Assembly: GCA_002483145.1 (NCBI GenBank)
Contig: DLHJ01000003.1
Coordinates: 1-64,000, forward strand
Length of the DNA stretch: 64,000 nt
Reading direction: 5' to 3'
DNA from: Cellvibrio sp. UBA7671
GTDB taxonomy: Bacteria; Pseudomonadota; Gammaproteobacteria; Pseudomonadales; Cellvibrionaceae
Below, piece by piece: positions 34,342 to 44,996 of the stretch. Under the pieces are notes generated by a model. It was not told the origin of the DNA. It worked only from the letters and a program-made list of their open reading frames with translations, and did no database searches. How positions within the stretch are numbered: position 1 is the first letter of the stretch; the number at the start of each line of letters is the position of its first letter. A program made the translations under genes and the position numbers.

Positions 34342-36219
34342 ATGAACAATAATCGTCACGGTTGCGCGGCCACAGGTGCGCACCACTCTCGTCCACGTAA
34401 AACGCTGTTCGCAAGTCTGGTAGCCGGTCTTACCAGTGTTGTTTTTTGTAGTGCGGCCATGGCTGCAGTCCCGGCCTTACAGGTGCAAGGCAACAAAGTT
34501 CTGGTTGGTGGCAAATCTGTCAGCCTTGAAGGTGTCTCCCTGTTTTGGAGTAACACCGGCTGGGGCGCAGAAAAGTTTTATACCGCCGCTGCGGTCAAAC
34601 GCGCTAAAACCGAATTCAACGCCAACCTGATCCGCGCCGCCATCGGCCACGGGGAAGGTGGTGGTATCCAGGATGACTGGAACGGCAACATGGCGCGCCT
34701 CGATACCGTTATCCAGGCAGCCATCGACAACGATATGTATGTAATCGTTGACTATCACAGCCACAAAGCACACGAGAATTGGGGTTCAGCAGAAGCCTTC
34801 TTCAAACAAGTGGCGCAAAAGTGGGGCCAACATAACAACGTCATTTACGAACTCTACAACGAGCCATTGGGTGTGGATTGGCACTCAGTACTCAAACCCT
34901 ATGCAGAGCATGTGGGTGGCAAAATCCGCGCGATCGACCCCGACAACCTGATCATCATGGGCACGCCTAACTGGTCGCAAGATGTTGATGTCGCATCAAC
35001 CAACAAAGCCAACGTCTCTAACCTGGCCTATACCGTCCATTTTTATGCCGACAGCCACCGCGGTTCCTATCGCGCCAAGGCACAGACCGCGCTCAACAAC
35101 GGCGCGGCGTTGTTTGCCACTGAATGGGGCGTAGGCCATGCCAATGGTAGAGGCACAGTGAATCACGCCGAAACCTGGGCCTGGATTGACTTCCTGCGCG
35201 CTAACGGCATCAGCCATGCGGGCTGGGCGTTCCACGACAAAGAGCGCGACCAGGCGACGGGCGAAGTGGAAACCTCATCCTTTTTCTGGGCCGATGGCTC
35301 ATTGAAAGAATCCGGCAGATTTGTGAAAGAAATTCTCGCTGGCCGTAAGCCGATAGATGGCGGTGGCGGAGGTGGTGGTGGCGACGGTGGCTCAACCGGT
35401 TCCTGCCAAAAAGCTGGTGTAGGCGATACCTTGCAAGCTGAAAACTTCTGCCAAGCCAGCGGAATACAAACGGAAACCACTAGCGATGCCGGCGGCGGCC
35501 AGAACGTGGGTTACATCGACAACGGCGATTGGCTGACCTATTCCGTCAACGTCCCTGCAACCGGCACTTATAAAATAAGTTATCGCGTTGCAGCGTCTGC
35601 TGGCGGCGGGCAATTCCAGCTGGAAAAAGCCGGTGGAAGCCCCGTTTACGGCAATGTGAATGTTCCTGCCACTGGCGGCTGGCAAGCCTGGCAAACCGTT
35701 TCTCACAACGTGGTATTACCAGCGGGCGAGCAGTTAATCGCTATAGCCGCGGTGACTGGCGGTTTCAACATCAATTGGTTAAAAGTGGAAAGTACTGGCA
35801 CTCCTCCGGATACCAACCCAGGCCAAGTGATCACCACCCTACAAGCTGAAGATTACAGCCAGCAACAAGGTACCCAGCTGGAAAATACCACTGATGCCGG
35901 TGGCGGTAAAAATGTGGGTTATATCGACGCAGGTGATTGGCTGTCTTACGCCGGTACGCCAGTGAATATCCCCAGCACTGGCAGCTATGTGATCGAGTAT
36001 CGCGTTGCCAGCCAAAACGGTGGCGGCAGTCTGGCATTTGAGGAAGCGGGTGGCGCTCCAGTGCACGGCACAATCGCTATCCCGGCCACCGGTGGCTGGC
36101 AGACCTGGACGACCGTCAAACACACCGTCAACCTGAGCGCGGGTAGCCACAAGTTCGGTATTAAAGCCAACGCCGGCGGTTGGAACATCAATTGGATTCG
36201 CATCAGCAAAGCGAATTAA
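34342..36219 (+). CDS. GH5 glycoside hydrolase with two CBM6 modules
   Basis: Secreted 625-residue enzyme. A long basic N-region and signal peptide (about 1-42, ending AAMA) precede the GH5 domain (about 45-330) with acid/base Glu174 in YELYNEP and nucleophile Glu261 in FATEWGV. A Gly-rich linker (about 338-352; eight Gly in a row) replaces the serine linkers of its neighbours. Two CBM6 modules follow (about 353-485 and 496-625), each with the LQAEN/LQAED start, GGGxNVGYIDxGDWL core and final [16 protein letters not shown] strands, typical of galactan, xylan or glucan binders. The catalytic domain is close to that of the gene at 30135. Substrate likely a beta-glucan; exact specificity unknown. 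Confidence 0.92.
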   Translation: MNNNRHGCAATGAHHSRPRKTLFASLVAGLTSVVFCSAAMAAVPALQVQGNKVLVGGKSVSLEGVSLFWSNTGWGAEKFYTAAAVKRAKTEFNANLIRAAIGHGEGGGIQDDWNGNMARLDTVIQAAIDNDMYVIVDYHSHKAHENWGSAEAFFKQVAQKWGQHNNVIYELYNEPLGVDWHSVLKPYAEHVGGKIRAIDPDNLIIMGTPNWSQDVDVASTNKANVSNLAYTVHFYADSHRGSYRAKAQTALNNGAALFATEWGVGHANGRGTVNHAETWAWIDFLRANGISHAGWAFHDKERDQATGEVETSSFFWADGSLKESGRFVKEILAGRKPIDGGGGGGGGDGGSTGSCQKAGVGDTLQAENFCQASGIQTETTSDAGGGQNVGYIDNGDWLTYSVNVPATGTYKISYRVAASAGGGQFQLEKAGGSPVYGNVNVPATGGWQAWQTVSHNVVLPAGEQLIAIAAVTGGFNINWLKVESTGTPPDTNPGQVITTLQAEDYSQQQGTQLENTTDAGGGKNVGYIDAGDWLSYAGTPVNIPSTGSYVIEYRVASQNGGGSLAFEEAGGAPVHGTIAIPATGGWQTWTTVKHTVNLSAGSHKFGIKANAGGWNINWIRISKAN

Positions 36220-36249
36220 CAACAACAGAGTCCAGTAAGTGAAGTCATT

Positions 36250-36273
36250 GGCCGCCTTCGGGCGGCCTTTTTT
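36250..36273 (+). terminator. Terminator with UUCG loop after the second GH5 gene
   Basis: GGCCGCC (36250-36256) pairs with GGCGGCC (36261-36267) closing a TTCG tetraloop, followed by six T. It overlaps the stop codon of the convergent AraC gene by two bases. Confidence 0.92.
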
Positions 36274-37453
36274 ATTTTGCCTGTACCGGAATCGAATTGA
36301 CTGGCTTCAACATCTGCTTGCGATACTCCGACGGCGTCATACCCACCATTCGCTTGAAAAACCGGTGAAAAGCCGATTGGCTGTTAAAGCCGGATTTATA
36401 CAAAATGTCCAACACTGTATCGCCCGCACATTCCGGCGCTGCCAACAAGCGCTTGGCCTCTTCCACTCGCTGGCTGTTGATGAACTCAAAGAAATTCTGC
36501 TGGTGATGGTCATTGATAATGGTCGATAGCTCGCGCGGCTTGATGCCAATCTGTTCAGCAAATCGTTCCAGATTGATCTGGCTCTCCAGATGCAATCGCA
36601 ATTCGCTGATACCGCGCTGTACCGCCTGACGCTTTTCATCAACCTGTGGCATCTCCTGCAAACGATCCTTCTCCGGCTCTACTGCCACCACCAATTCCTG
36701 CTGCAACAGCTCGCGGGTATTGCGCCAGCCAAACAGGAACAGGCCATTAATTAACAATACCGTCAGGTAGTTATTCACTATGCCGAGTAGGTCATTGGTT
36801 TCGCCGCTGACATATCCACCCAGAAAATAGGCGACAAATGACCAGAGCCAGTGGATAAAAAATCCACCCAACACCCAATCCGCTAGACGCAATTCGCGCT
36901 CTGCGATGCTGGAATACATCTGCTTCAACTGCTTACGCAAACGGTATTCGGTGTAGAAACAGGCAAGCACATAGATAAGAGGGGAGCACTTCACCAAAAA
37001 CCAGACAAAAGCCAGCGCCGCTCGATCAGCCACTGACAAAGCTGCCCAATGCCAGGGCAGCCAATCATAGATGCTGAGGTCGTAGGCAAAAATCACCCCT
37101 ACGGCCAACAAGGCAGGTACCAGATGCACCCCATGGTGCCAGTGCTGAAGGTCAATCGCGCGCGACAGCGAACGCAGATAAAAGAACAATACCGGCCCCT
37201 GCAATAGCAGACAGGCTGACAGCAGCGCAGGTATCCATGGGTAATTAGCAATCGCCATAGATTGGAAACTGGCATTCCAGGTGATCAGCGTAGTGGCCAG
37301 CGTGCCCACCACCAACAGGAAGAAAACCTGTAACAAACGCCGCGGCTGCTTCCTTCCACCGGGCAAGATCCCAAGTGCGATACATAGGATCAGGGCTTCC
37401 AGAATGGTCAGAGCGATGACCACTTCGTGCAGGTTGAGTAGTAGATTCTTCAT
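36272..37453 (-). CDS. Membrane-anchored AraC-family regulator (copy 1)
   Basis: 393 residues. The N-terminal 250 residues hold about seven hydrophobic helices (around 8-27, 40-60, 70-90, 110-130, 140-160, 190-210, 220-240), and the C-terminal 100 residues an AraC DNA-binding domain with two helix-turn-helix units (INLERFAEQIGIKPRELSTII and GDTVLDILYKSGFNSQSAFHRFFKRMVGMTPSEYR). Such one-component sensors may detect a signal in or through the membrane and bind DNA while anchored. It is divergent from the large GH16 gene at 37740, which is its likely target. A paralogue lies at 52089-53225. Start at ATG 37453 rather than the GTG 8 codons upstream. Confidence 0.85.
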   Translation of the reverse strand: MKNLLLNLHEVVIALTILEALILCIALGILPGGRKQPRRLLQVFFLLVVGTLATTLITWNASFQSMAIANYPWIPALLSACLLLQGPVLFFYLRSLSRAIDLQHWHHGVHLVPALLAVGVIFAYDLSIYDWLPWHWAALSVADRAALAFVWFLVKCSPLIYVLACFYTEYRLRKQLKQMYSSIAERELRLADWVLGGFFIHWLWSFVAYFLGGYVSGETNDLLGIVNNYLTVLLINGLFLFGWRNTRELLQQELVVAVEPEKDRLQEMPQVDEKRQAVQRGISELRLHLESQINLERFAEQIGIKPRELSTIINDHHQQNFFEFINSQRVEEAKRLLAAPECAGDTVLDILYKSGFNSQSAFHRFFKRMVGMTPSEYRKQMLKPVNSIPVQAK

Positions 37454-37739
37454 TATTTTTGTCTCTTGAGCCGGCACCCCGGTGGTCCGGCAGTCCTGTT
37501 GTTTTTATGAGTGAAATTATAAGCGACAAGAGTGCAAGGATCTGGGTGATCCAAGTCGTAATTATCGCCATAACCTGGCCTTCCCACCCGTCCCACTTTG
37601 CATTTTTACTAAGTGGGGCTTCTCAGTTTTATCTGGTATGCAAAAAACAGGAGGATTATCCCTTGTGCGAGGTGAAATAGTGATCACCAATGCAGCGACT
37701 GAATGCATTCAACTCTAACAATAATGAGAGGCTTCACTA
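37454..37739. promoter_or_regulatory. Divergent control region between the AraC gene and the GH16 gene
   Basis: The 286 bases carry no gene. AGTGATCACC (around 37679-37688) is palindromic in its centre (TGATCA) and CTTGTGCGAGG (about 37660) is close to the complement of the CCTCG-GCAC-AGG box seen in the GH5 leaders. These are candidate operator sites for the membrane AraC protein; no proof from sequence. Confidence 0.35.
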
Positions 37740-40700
37740 ATGAAAAAGCTAGCCAATGCTATTGGGCTACTCCCTATTGCACTTTTACCCCTGCTTATTG
37801 GACAAGCTGCTCAAGCACAAACCTGTGGTTGGAACCAGGTTTGGAAAGATGATTTCAACGGCACTGCCATTGACCGCAACAACTGGTCGCAAGAAGTGAA
37901 TGGCGATGGCGGTGGCAATGGTGAACTCCAGTACTACACCGATCGCCCCGAAAACATGTGGGTGAGTGGTGGCATGCTGAACATCAAGGCAATCCGCGAA
38001 GCCTACAATGGCAAAAGTTGGACCTCTGCCCGCCTGCGTACCAAAAATGCGCAGGATTGGACTTATGGCAAGATCGAAGCGCGCATGCGCATGCCCAAAG
38101 CCTCTGGCACCTGGCCTGCATTCTGGATGATGTCTACCGAATCGCAACGCGATAGCCACGGCTGGCCGAACAACGGCGAAATCGACATCATGGAAGCCGC
38201 GGGTACACACGAAGATATCAGCGGCACATTGCACTATGGCGCCTACTGGCCCTACAACGGCAACACCGGCTGGCCGAATCCCGACAACCTGATCGTGCCC
38301 GAAGCTGGCCGCACCAAGACCGATTTCCATATCTACGCGGTGGAATGGTACGAAGACCGCATGGTCTGGTCGATTGACGGTGTACCCAAAATTTCCAGCT
38401 CACGCACCAAGCTCGACGGCGTAAACCCGGTGCGCTCCAACTGGGATTCTTTCTACAACCGCCCCTTCCACGTGATCCTTAATCTGGCGATTGGCGGCTG
38501 GTTTCCCGGCTTCCCTGACGGCAGTGAAGGCCCTGAACAATTGATGCAAGTCGACTATGTCGCCGTTTACAAAAACGACGAGAGCTGGTCGGTTGAGGGC
38601 GATACCTATATGTATCGCGGTGAGAACTTTAAAAAATACCGCATCGATGGCCCTACTACTGCGAGCTACAACTGGTCTGTTCCTGCTGGGGTTACCATTG
38701 TGTCCGGCCAAGGCACGCGTGAGATTGTGGCTTCCATCGGCAACTCAGCGCGCTCCGGCAACATCAGTGCAACCTTCAACTCCGGCTGTAGCGTTAAAAC
38801 GGTCAGCAAACCCGTCACCATCGAGCAAGGCCGTACCCAAACACTTGCAGCCTATGAAAGCGGGTTAGGGCTTACTCACCTGCAAAACGGCGTGGCACTT
38901 ACCAGCGGCGCTATTGTTAATAACCCGGCACCGGGTTCAGTCAACACTTCCAGCAAAGTACTGCACTATGTGCGCGATGCCAGCCAGCAGTGGGATAACC
39001 TCAAGCTCACCGGGTTTGGCAAGCTGAACGCAGGCGAATTGCGCTCTGGCCGCGCCAAGATTTTTGCGGATATCTACTACCCCGCAGGCGCCACTAATCT
39101 GCTTGGCAAAGAGATCGGCGGCGGGCTGGAAAACAACGCAGTAGTTAGTGTAACCCCGAGTTGGGATGGCAATACCGGCCGCCTCGCGCGCTTCAAAGGC
39201 ACCATTGGTAAAGCCGGTGAATGGCATACGGTTGAGCTGGGCTTTACCGGCACGCCGGACTCGGGTATCGCCGCAAGCCAAGCCGATAATCTGGTATTGA
39301 TGGTGGAAGCAGGCTTCAATCGCCCCGCCGATTTCTACATGGATAACGTCCGTATCGTGTGGCCAGATAATGGCTACACCCTGAAACAAACCATCGCCAA
39401 CTTTGATGGCACCAGCAACGGTGCGATCAAAGCTGCCCCCGCCACCAGCGGTGTGCGCACGATTGTCGCCAACCCGGCACCTAACGCAGTGAATTCATCG
39501 CCAAATGTGCTGCGTTATGTGCGCGATGTGGGTGCGACTTACGACACTCTCGCATTCAACGGCATCACCGGCATTCCCGATGCGATGGATGCCCAACATG
39601 GCATGGTGCGCGTCGCCGTGGATGTTTACACCACAGCGCCAGTGGGCACGATCATTTCCATGAACCTTGAAAACGAGCTGCAAGTGAGCGCGGTTACCCC
39701 GGCAGATTGGCAAGTCGGCCGCCACAGCTTCTACCAAACCGAGACCACCAAAACCGGCCAATGGGAAACCCTGGAGTTCAACTACAACTTCGCGGCCGCC
39801 TTGGGCGATTGGGCGAATAACAAAGCGTCTGCGCCTTTCACCGGTGTCGATCAATTGATTTTCCTCATTACGCCCGGCGTGGCCAGCAGCGGTACTTTCT
39901 ACTTCGATAACTTCCGCGTCATGGCATACAACAAGGATGCACCGGCAACTGTGGGCACCTCGTCGTCTACCACCAGCAGTAGCTCGATCGCACCACCATC
40001 CAGCGTAGCAAGTAGTAGTCGCAGTTCAGTTGCACCGAGCAGTGTTGCACCTTCTAGCATTGCGCCTTCAAGCACTCCACTGAGCAGCTCGCGCAGCAGC
40101 GTAGCGCCCAGTTCTGTAGCGCCAACAAGTAGTATCGCCAGCTCAAGCTCTGTCGGTTGCACCAACTGCCCACCGGTATTGGTATCACAAGGTCGCACCG
40201 TCACTGCCAGCACCGCATTGACTGCAGCAGCTAATGCGGTGGATGGCGATGGCGGCACTCGTTGGGAGTCGGCACATGCGGTTGATCCAAGCTGGATCAT
40301 GGTTGATCTGGGCAGTTCACGGGCGTTGTCGCAAGTGGTAATTGATTGGGAAGCAGCAAATGCCGCCAACTATCAAGTTCAAGGCTCCACTAACGGCACC
40401 AGTTGGACCACCCTCAAAACCGTTACCGGCGGAGCCTTTGGCACCCGCACGGATACGCATGCTGTGAGTGGCAGCTATCGCTATGTGCGCATTTACGGCA
40501 CCGCGCGCAGTGCAGGCAACCAATGGGGTTATTCCATCTGGGAACTGAAAGTCTATGCGCAAGGCACTCCTGCAAGCAGTTCCGCTGCCAGCTCAAGTGT
40601 GGCTCCAGCCGCCCTGCTGAATATTGCCAGCGCAACCGCCAGCACCGCATTAACACCAGCGGCTAATGCGATTGATAAAAACAGCGGCACCCGCTGGGAA

Positions 40701-40997
40701 TCAGCTCATGCGCTCGACCCCACATCCCTGACCCTGGATTTAGGCAGCGCCAAAACCCTAAGTAGTATTGCGATTGATTGGGAAGCAGCCAACGCGGCGA
40801 ATTACACCGTGCAAGGCTCGAATGACAACACAAACTGGACCACCCTCGCCACCCGTACCGGAGGCAGCTTTGGCAACCGCACCGACACCCTCGCCATCGC
40901 TGGCAGCTACCGCTATGTGCGCATTAACGGCACCGCGCGCAGTGTGGGGAATCAGTGGGGATATTCAATCTGGGAAGTGCGTGTACTGGGTTGGTAA
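37740..40997 (+). CDS. Large modular GH16 beta-glucanase with two CBM32
   Basis: Secreted 1085-residue enzyme, probably an endo-beta-1,3-glucanase (laminarinase type). Signal peptide about 1-26. GH16 domain about 28-280 with catalytic box GEIDIME (Glu147 nucleophile, Asp149, Glu152 acid/base). Then a PKD-like domain (about 285-375), two related beta-sandwich modules (about 376-545 and 550-735, each ending with a 'FYMDNVRIV' or 'FYFDNFRVM' strand), a serine-rich linker (about 738-805), CBM32 (about 813-941), a second short serine linker and a second CBM32 (about 960-1085). The CBM32 pair is nearly repeated in the next gene. Divergent AraC regulator. Whether the substrate is laminarin or another beta-1,3-linked glucan needs biochemistry. 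Confidence 0.92.
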   Translation: MKKLANAIGLLPIALLPLLIGQAAQAQTCGWNQVWKDDFNGTAIDRNNWSQEVNGDGGGNGELQYYTDRPENMWVSGGMLNIKAIREAYNGKSWTSARLRTKNAQDWTYGKIEARMRMPKASGTWPAFWMMSTESQRDSHGWPNNGEIDIMEAAGTHEDISGTLHYGAYWPYNGNTGWPNPDNLIVPEAGRTKTDFHIYAVEWYEDRMVWSIDGVPKISSSRTKLDGVNPVRSNWDSFYNRPFHVILNLAIGGWFPGFPDGSEGPEQLMQVDYVAVYKNDESWSVEGDTYMYRGENFKKYRIDGPTTASYNWSVPAGVTIVSGQGTREIVASIGNSARSGNISATFNSGCSVKTVSKPVTIEQGRTQTLAAYESGLGLTHLQNGVALTSGAIVNNPAPGSVNTSSKVLHYVRDASQQWDNLKLTGFGKLNAGELRSGRAKIFADIYYPAGATNLLGKEIGGGLENNAVVSVTPSWDGNTGRLARFKGTIGKAGEWHTVELGFTGTPDSGIAASQADNLVLMVEAGFNRPADFYMDNVRIVWPDNGYTLKQTIANFDGTSNGAIKAAPATSGVRTIVANPAPNAVNSSPNVLRYVRDVGATYDTLAFNGITGIPDAMDAQHGMVRVAVDVYTTAPVGTIISMNLENELQVSAVTPADWQVGRHSFYQTETTKTGQWETLEFNYNFAAALGDWANNKASAPFTGVDQLIFLITPGVASSGTFYFDNFRVMAYNKDAPATVGTSSSTTSSSSIAPPSSVASSSRSSVAPSSVAPSSIAPSSTPLSSSRSSVAPSSVAPTSSIASSSSVGCTNCPPVLVSQGRTVTASTALTAAANAVDGDGGTRWESAHAVDPSWIMVDLGSSRALSQVVIDWEAANAANYQVQGSTNGTSWTTLKTVTGGAFGTRTDTHAVSGSYRYVRIYGTARSAGNQWGYSIWELKVYAQGTPASSSAASSSVAPAALLNIASATASTALTPAANAIDKNSGTRWESAHALDPTSLTLDLGSAKTLSSIAIDWEAANAANYTVQGSNDNTNWTTLATRTGGSFGNRTDTLAIAGSYRYVRINGTARSVGNQWGYSIWEVRVLGW

Positions 40998-41087
40998 AAC
41001 CCAAATTTAACAAGATCACATCAACAACAATATTTACCACAGCTCCCTCAATCCATTCCCGCTGACCGGGCGGGGATGGAGGCTTCA

Positions 41088-41127
41088 CACCCGGCATTGC
41101 CAGCAATGCCAAGGCCGGGTGATTTTT
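41088..41127 (+). terminator. Terminator between the two GH16 genes
   Basis: CACCCGGC (41088-41095) pairs with GCCGGGTG (41114-41121), with an inner GGCATTG/CAATGCC hairpin, followed by six T. It shows that the second GH16 gene is probably expressed from its own promoter. Confidence 0.85.
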
Positions 41128-41251
41128 TAACGGAAGAACAACAAGGCCAGACAGTTTTAACAATAGCAAGCCACTCGTGTAGACCCGCCTGAATGCAGTG
41201 CGGCTTTTATCAACTCCTTACCAAATAAAAAATAATTCCCTTGGAGGAACT

Positions 41252-44200
41252 ATGCGTTTCCTACTACAAAAACAACCACTTACTGCGGTAATCATCAGCC
41301 TTGGGCTGGGCGCAAGCGCGACCCAAGCCCAAACCGCCTACAACGATGCCTGGTGGGCAAGCCCCAACGCCAACACCAGCTTTGTCGATCAATTTGATGG
41401 TGTGAGCATCAACCGCACCAAATGGCTGGTAGAAAAAAACATTTTCGTTAACGGCGAAGATATTGATTATCAAGATGTGGAGTACCCCGCCGCTGACTGG
41501 ACTTTCCGCGTCGGCCAGCCAGATGCAGGCGCGAGCGATGGCAAGGTACTGAACCTGAAAGCCCGCTATATGGATGGCCAGATCCAAGACTACTACGGTG
41601 GCACCGCCGGGCAAGGCAAGCCGCTGTTTATCCGCGCCGGCCGGATCGAATCACAAATCGCCGATGACTCCACTTTTGTATTCGGTAAATTCGAAGCCCG
41701 TATCAAAATGCCACCGGCGCGCAACGGCGAATTCCCCGCTTGGTGGTTATTAGGTAATTTTCCGGATGTAGGTTGGACTGCCTGCCAGGAACTGGACATC
41801 ATCGAGTTCACCGGTGCCAACGCCAGCAAAGCCCCGCAAACCCGCTGGTCGGCGCCCTACCCGGCTTATGGCGGCAATCCGTTCGGCACCACTTACGCAC
41901 AATTGGGCATTAGCCCGAGCGACCAGTACATCACCTACGGCGTGATCAAAACCCCCGAATACATCGAGTTCTATATCAACGGCGTCAAGACCTATAGCTG
42001 GACCAAAGCCGAGCGCGGCGACCAGCCCTGGCCCTACCTCACGCCCATGCGCATGATCCTCAACCACGCCATCACCCATGTGGAATGGCCGGATGTAGGC
42101 AACTACAACAAGTTCAGCACCGACGCGAACGTGGCCAACAAAACCGGCTACACCCGTGTGACCAACGGCGTGACTGAATACGAATACCTCGATACCGCGA
42201 GCATGAATACCAATATCGGCCGCGCTGGTACGGATTTCCTGGTCGATTACGTTGCGCACTGGCCGCTGCCAACCACCGACAGCTGGAAAAAATATACCGA
42301 CGAGGGCAAATACAGCTTCTTCCGCCCAAGCAACAACACCAAGGGTTTCTACCCGCTAAAAGGCTGGATGGCGCCAGTGTCGGTCACTGCGGATGCTTAC
42401 TTGCAAGAGGGCGATAACGCCTACCGCGACAACAGCGCCAAAAACGCAGCCGATGGCTACGTGGGCTCCAAATGGGCAACACCACGCGACGACAATATGC
42501 ACTCGGTCACTATCGACTACGGCATGGATAAACCGATCAAATACTTCTGGATCGAGTGGAGTTGGAACCTGCCCAAGTCCTATGACATCTACGGCAAAAC
42601 CTCGACCGGCAACTGGGAATTTATCCGCACCTCCGACCAACAAGCCGTCGGTTGGGCGACCCACACCTTCGACGTCAACAAGACTTACCGCTACGTCAAA
42701 CTGGTGACCAAAGGGCGTATCGATAAAGCTGAGCCAATTTGGCTGCTGGAATTCAAAGCCTTTGAAGATGTTGCCGATGTCTATCCAAAACCGGCCGGTA
42801 CTGCGTTGGTTGACCGCGCCATTAACGTACTGGGCAATGGCAACTTCGCCACTGACCTGAACGGCTGGGTCGGCGAGAACTATGACGGTTCAGGTGCGGC
42901 TTATTCAGTCGTCAACGGCGAAGCGCGCATCACTGCAGCGGCGCAAGGCACTGGCGCTGGTTCCTACCAGTTGCACACCCAAGGCTTTGGTTTGAAACGC
43001 AATTACCGCTACCAAATCAGCTTCCGCGCCCGTGCAGCATCGCCACGCAACATTCAAGTGCGCCTGTCAGAAGACCAGTTGAACCCATCGGCGGCCGGTA
43101 CCTATTTGTTACAAACTGTCGCGCTTGGCACCACTATGAGCAATTACAGTTTTAATCTGGATTTCACTGGCGGCGACAACGCTGGTCGTCTCGCCTTCCT
43201 GTTCGGCGCTATGGGCAATGCGACTACCTTTATCGATGATGTTGTTATCCGCGAGATCGCCTATATCGGTGCCGGCGATCCATTGGTTCCTGCGATCAGC
43301 GCGACCAATTTCACCGGTGCCAGCAGCGGTTGGGAAACTGAGTGGTGGGGTGCAGCAGCGCGTGCAGTTGACGGCTCAACCGGCAACAAAGCCAGCGGTA
43401 AACCCGGCATAGCAGACAATCAGGATCTGTGGGTAAGCGTGAATATCGACCCGGATTTTGAAGTGAAAGAAGTGTTGGTTGCAGGCGATAAATCCGCGCC
43501 GCGCAGTTTGGCCCAGTTCAAAGTGGAATACGGCACCGCCAACAACACCATGATCAACTGGACCAACAGCAATAACGATGGCACCTATGAAGGCTTCACC
43601 GGTTTCAGTGCTTATCCACCAGCGAACGAGCGCAACTTCCGCTTCTGGTTCCGTCCACCGGCTGGCCAAGTAGTTGAAGTCGCTGACGTGCAGTTGATGG
43701 CAGTTGATCTGAAACCGCACCGCATCTACACCATCAATCTGGATAACGCGGGCAGCATCGCACCAGCGGGCACCCTCCGTTACAGCAAAAACAACACTGA
43801 CTCGGCGACTTACACCTTCAATCCACCGGCGGGCCAACAAGTCGCCAACGTGATTGTGGACGGTGTTTCTCTGGGCGCGATGAACAGCTACACGTTCAAC
43901 GCGATCTCCGCGAGCCACACCATTGCAGTGTCGTTCACCGGTTCAGTGCCAGCCTCATCGGCAGCGAGTTCCAGTGCACCCTCATCAACGCCATCAAGTG
44001 TGAGCAGTTCAAGCGCACCAGCGTCGGTATTGGTATCGCAGGGTCGCCCGGTTACTGCCAGCACCAGCTTCCAACCTGCCGCTAACGCGGTCGATGGTGT
44101 GGCCGGCACCCGCTGGGAATCCAACCACGGCGTGAGCCCAAGTTGGTTGATGGTGGATCTGGGTAGCAATCGTTCACTGACCCAAGTGGTTATCGATTGG

Positions 44201-44845
44201 GAAGCAGCCAACGCCGCTAACTATGAAGTGCAAGGTTCTACCAACGGCACCAGCTGGACGACCTTAAAAACCGTCACCGGCGCCGCTTTTGGCAACCGCA
44301 CGGATACCCATGTAGTCAGCGGCGCCTATCGCTATGTGCGCGTCTACGCTACTGCACGCAGCACCGGCAACACTTGGGGCTATTCAATCTTTGAATTGAA
44401 AGTCTTTGCACAAAACGCAGCAGCGAGCAGCAGTTCTGCATCAAGCACCGCAACCCCTGCCCTCTTAACACCGGTGAGCGCGAATGCGAGCACCGCGTTA
44501 ACCGCGGCGAGCAATGCGATTGATAAAAATGGCGGCACTCGCTGGGAATCGGCGCATGCGATTGATCCGAGTTGGATTACTTTTGACTTGGGCAGTGCAA
44601 AAACGCTCACCCAAATTACGATCGATTGGGAAGCAGCAAATGCTGCGAACTACACAGTGCAGGGCTCCAATGACAATGCTAACTGGGTCGATATCGCCAG
44701 CAGAACCGGCGGTGCTTTTGGTACTCGTACCGACACCCTCACACTAAGTGGCAACTACCGCTACGTGCGCATTAACGGCACCGCGCGCAGTGCTGGCAAC
44801 CAATGGGGTTATTCAATTTGGGAGGTGCGCCTGACAGGATTTTAA
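41252..44845 (+). CDS. Large modular GH16 protein with CBM4-like and CBM32 modules
   Basis: Secreted, 1197 residues. GGAGG lies 5 bases before ATG 41252, and the product opens with a signal peptide (about 1-27, ending TQA). GH16 domain about 30-345; catalytic box ELDIIE (Glu180, Asp182, Glu185). Next come an F5/8-type (CBM32-like) module (about 355-510), a CBM4/9-like module (about 525-670), another discoidin-like segment (about 675-830), a short InlB-like beta domain, a serine linker and two CBM32 modules (about 924-1053 and 1071-1197). The GH16 domain is divergent from that of the upstream gene (longer loops, ELDIIE rather than EIDIME), so substrate may differ, possibly a marine-type glucan or galactan. 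Companion of the upstream GH16 protein. Confidence 0.88.
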   Translation: MRFLLQKQPLTAVIISLGLGASATQAQTAYNDAWWASPNANTSFVDQFDGVSINRTKWLVEKNIFVNGEDIDYQDVEYPAADWTFRVGQPDAGASDGKVLNLKARYMDGQIQDYYGGTAGQGKPLFIRAGRIESQIADDSTFVFGKFEARIKMPPARNGEFPAWWLLGNFPDVGWTACQELDIIEFTGANASKAPQTRWSAPYPAYGGNPFGTTYAQLGISPSDQYITYGVIKTPEYIEFYINGVKTYSWTKAERGDQPWPYLTPMRMILNHAITHVEWPDVGNYNKFSTDANVANKTGYTRVTNGVTEYEYLDTASMNTNIGRAGTDFLVDYVAHWPLPTTDSWKKYTDEGKYSFFRPSNNTKGFYPLKGWMAPVSVTADAYLQEGDNAYRDNSAKNAADGYVGSKWATPRDDNMHSVTIDYGMDKPIKYFWIEWSWNLPKSYDIYGKTSTGNWEFIRTSDQQAVGWATHTFDVNKTYRYVKLVTKGRIDKAEPIWLLEFKAFEDVADVYPKPAGTALVDRAINVLGNGNFATDLNGWVGENYDGSGAAYSVVNGEARITAAAQGTGAGSYQLHTQGFGLKRNYRYQISFRARAASPRNIQVRLSEDQLNPSAAGTYLLQTVALGTTMSNYSFNLDFTGGDNAGRLAFLFGAMGNATTFIDDVVIREIAYIGAGDPLVPAISATNFTGASSGWETEWWGAAARAVDGSTGNKASGKPGIADNQDLWVSVNIDPDFEVKEVLVAGDKSAPRSLAQFKVEYGTANNTMINWTNSNNDGTYEGFTGFSAYPPANERNFRFWFRPPAGQVVEVADVQLMAVDLKPHRIYTINLDNAGSIAPAGTLRYSKNNTDSATYTFNPPAGQQVANVIVDGVSLGAMNSYTFNAISASHTIAVSFTGSVPASSAASSSAPSSTPSSVSSSSAPASVLVSQGRPVTASTSFQPAANAVDGVAGTRWESNHGVSPSWLMVDLGSNRSLTQVVIDWEAANAANYEVQGSTNGTSWTTLKTVTGAAFGNRTDTHVVSGAYRYVRVYATARSTGNTWGYSIFELKVFAQNAAASSSSASSTATPALLTPVSANASTALTAASNAIDKNGGTRWESAHAIDPSWITFDLGSAKTLTQITIDWEAANAANYTVQGSNDNANWVDIASRTGGAFGTRTDTLTLSGNYRYVRINGTARSAGNQWGYSIWEVRLTGF

Positions 44846-44896
44846 TTAAAAAACAATTCATTAAAAAACAGTTTCATTATTCGGTCATACCACTAA

Positions 44897-44926
44897 GCCG
44901 CCCGTATTTTTGCGGGCGGCGTTTTT
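44897..44926 (+). terminator. Terminator after the second GH16 gene
   Basis: GCCGCCCG (44897-44904) pairs with CGGGCGGC (44913-44920), followed by GTTTTT; about 50 bases after the stop codon. Confidence 0.9.
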
Positions 44927-44996
44927 ACATAACAACAGAAAGAAAAGTACAAAACAAAAAAGCCTTATTAAAAATCAACTAATGGACGAAACAATC

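Noticed and set aside
37785..38330. 181-codon - strand frame within the GH16 gene
   Set aside because: Antisense shadow of a well-supported gene.
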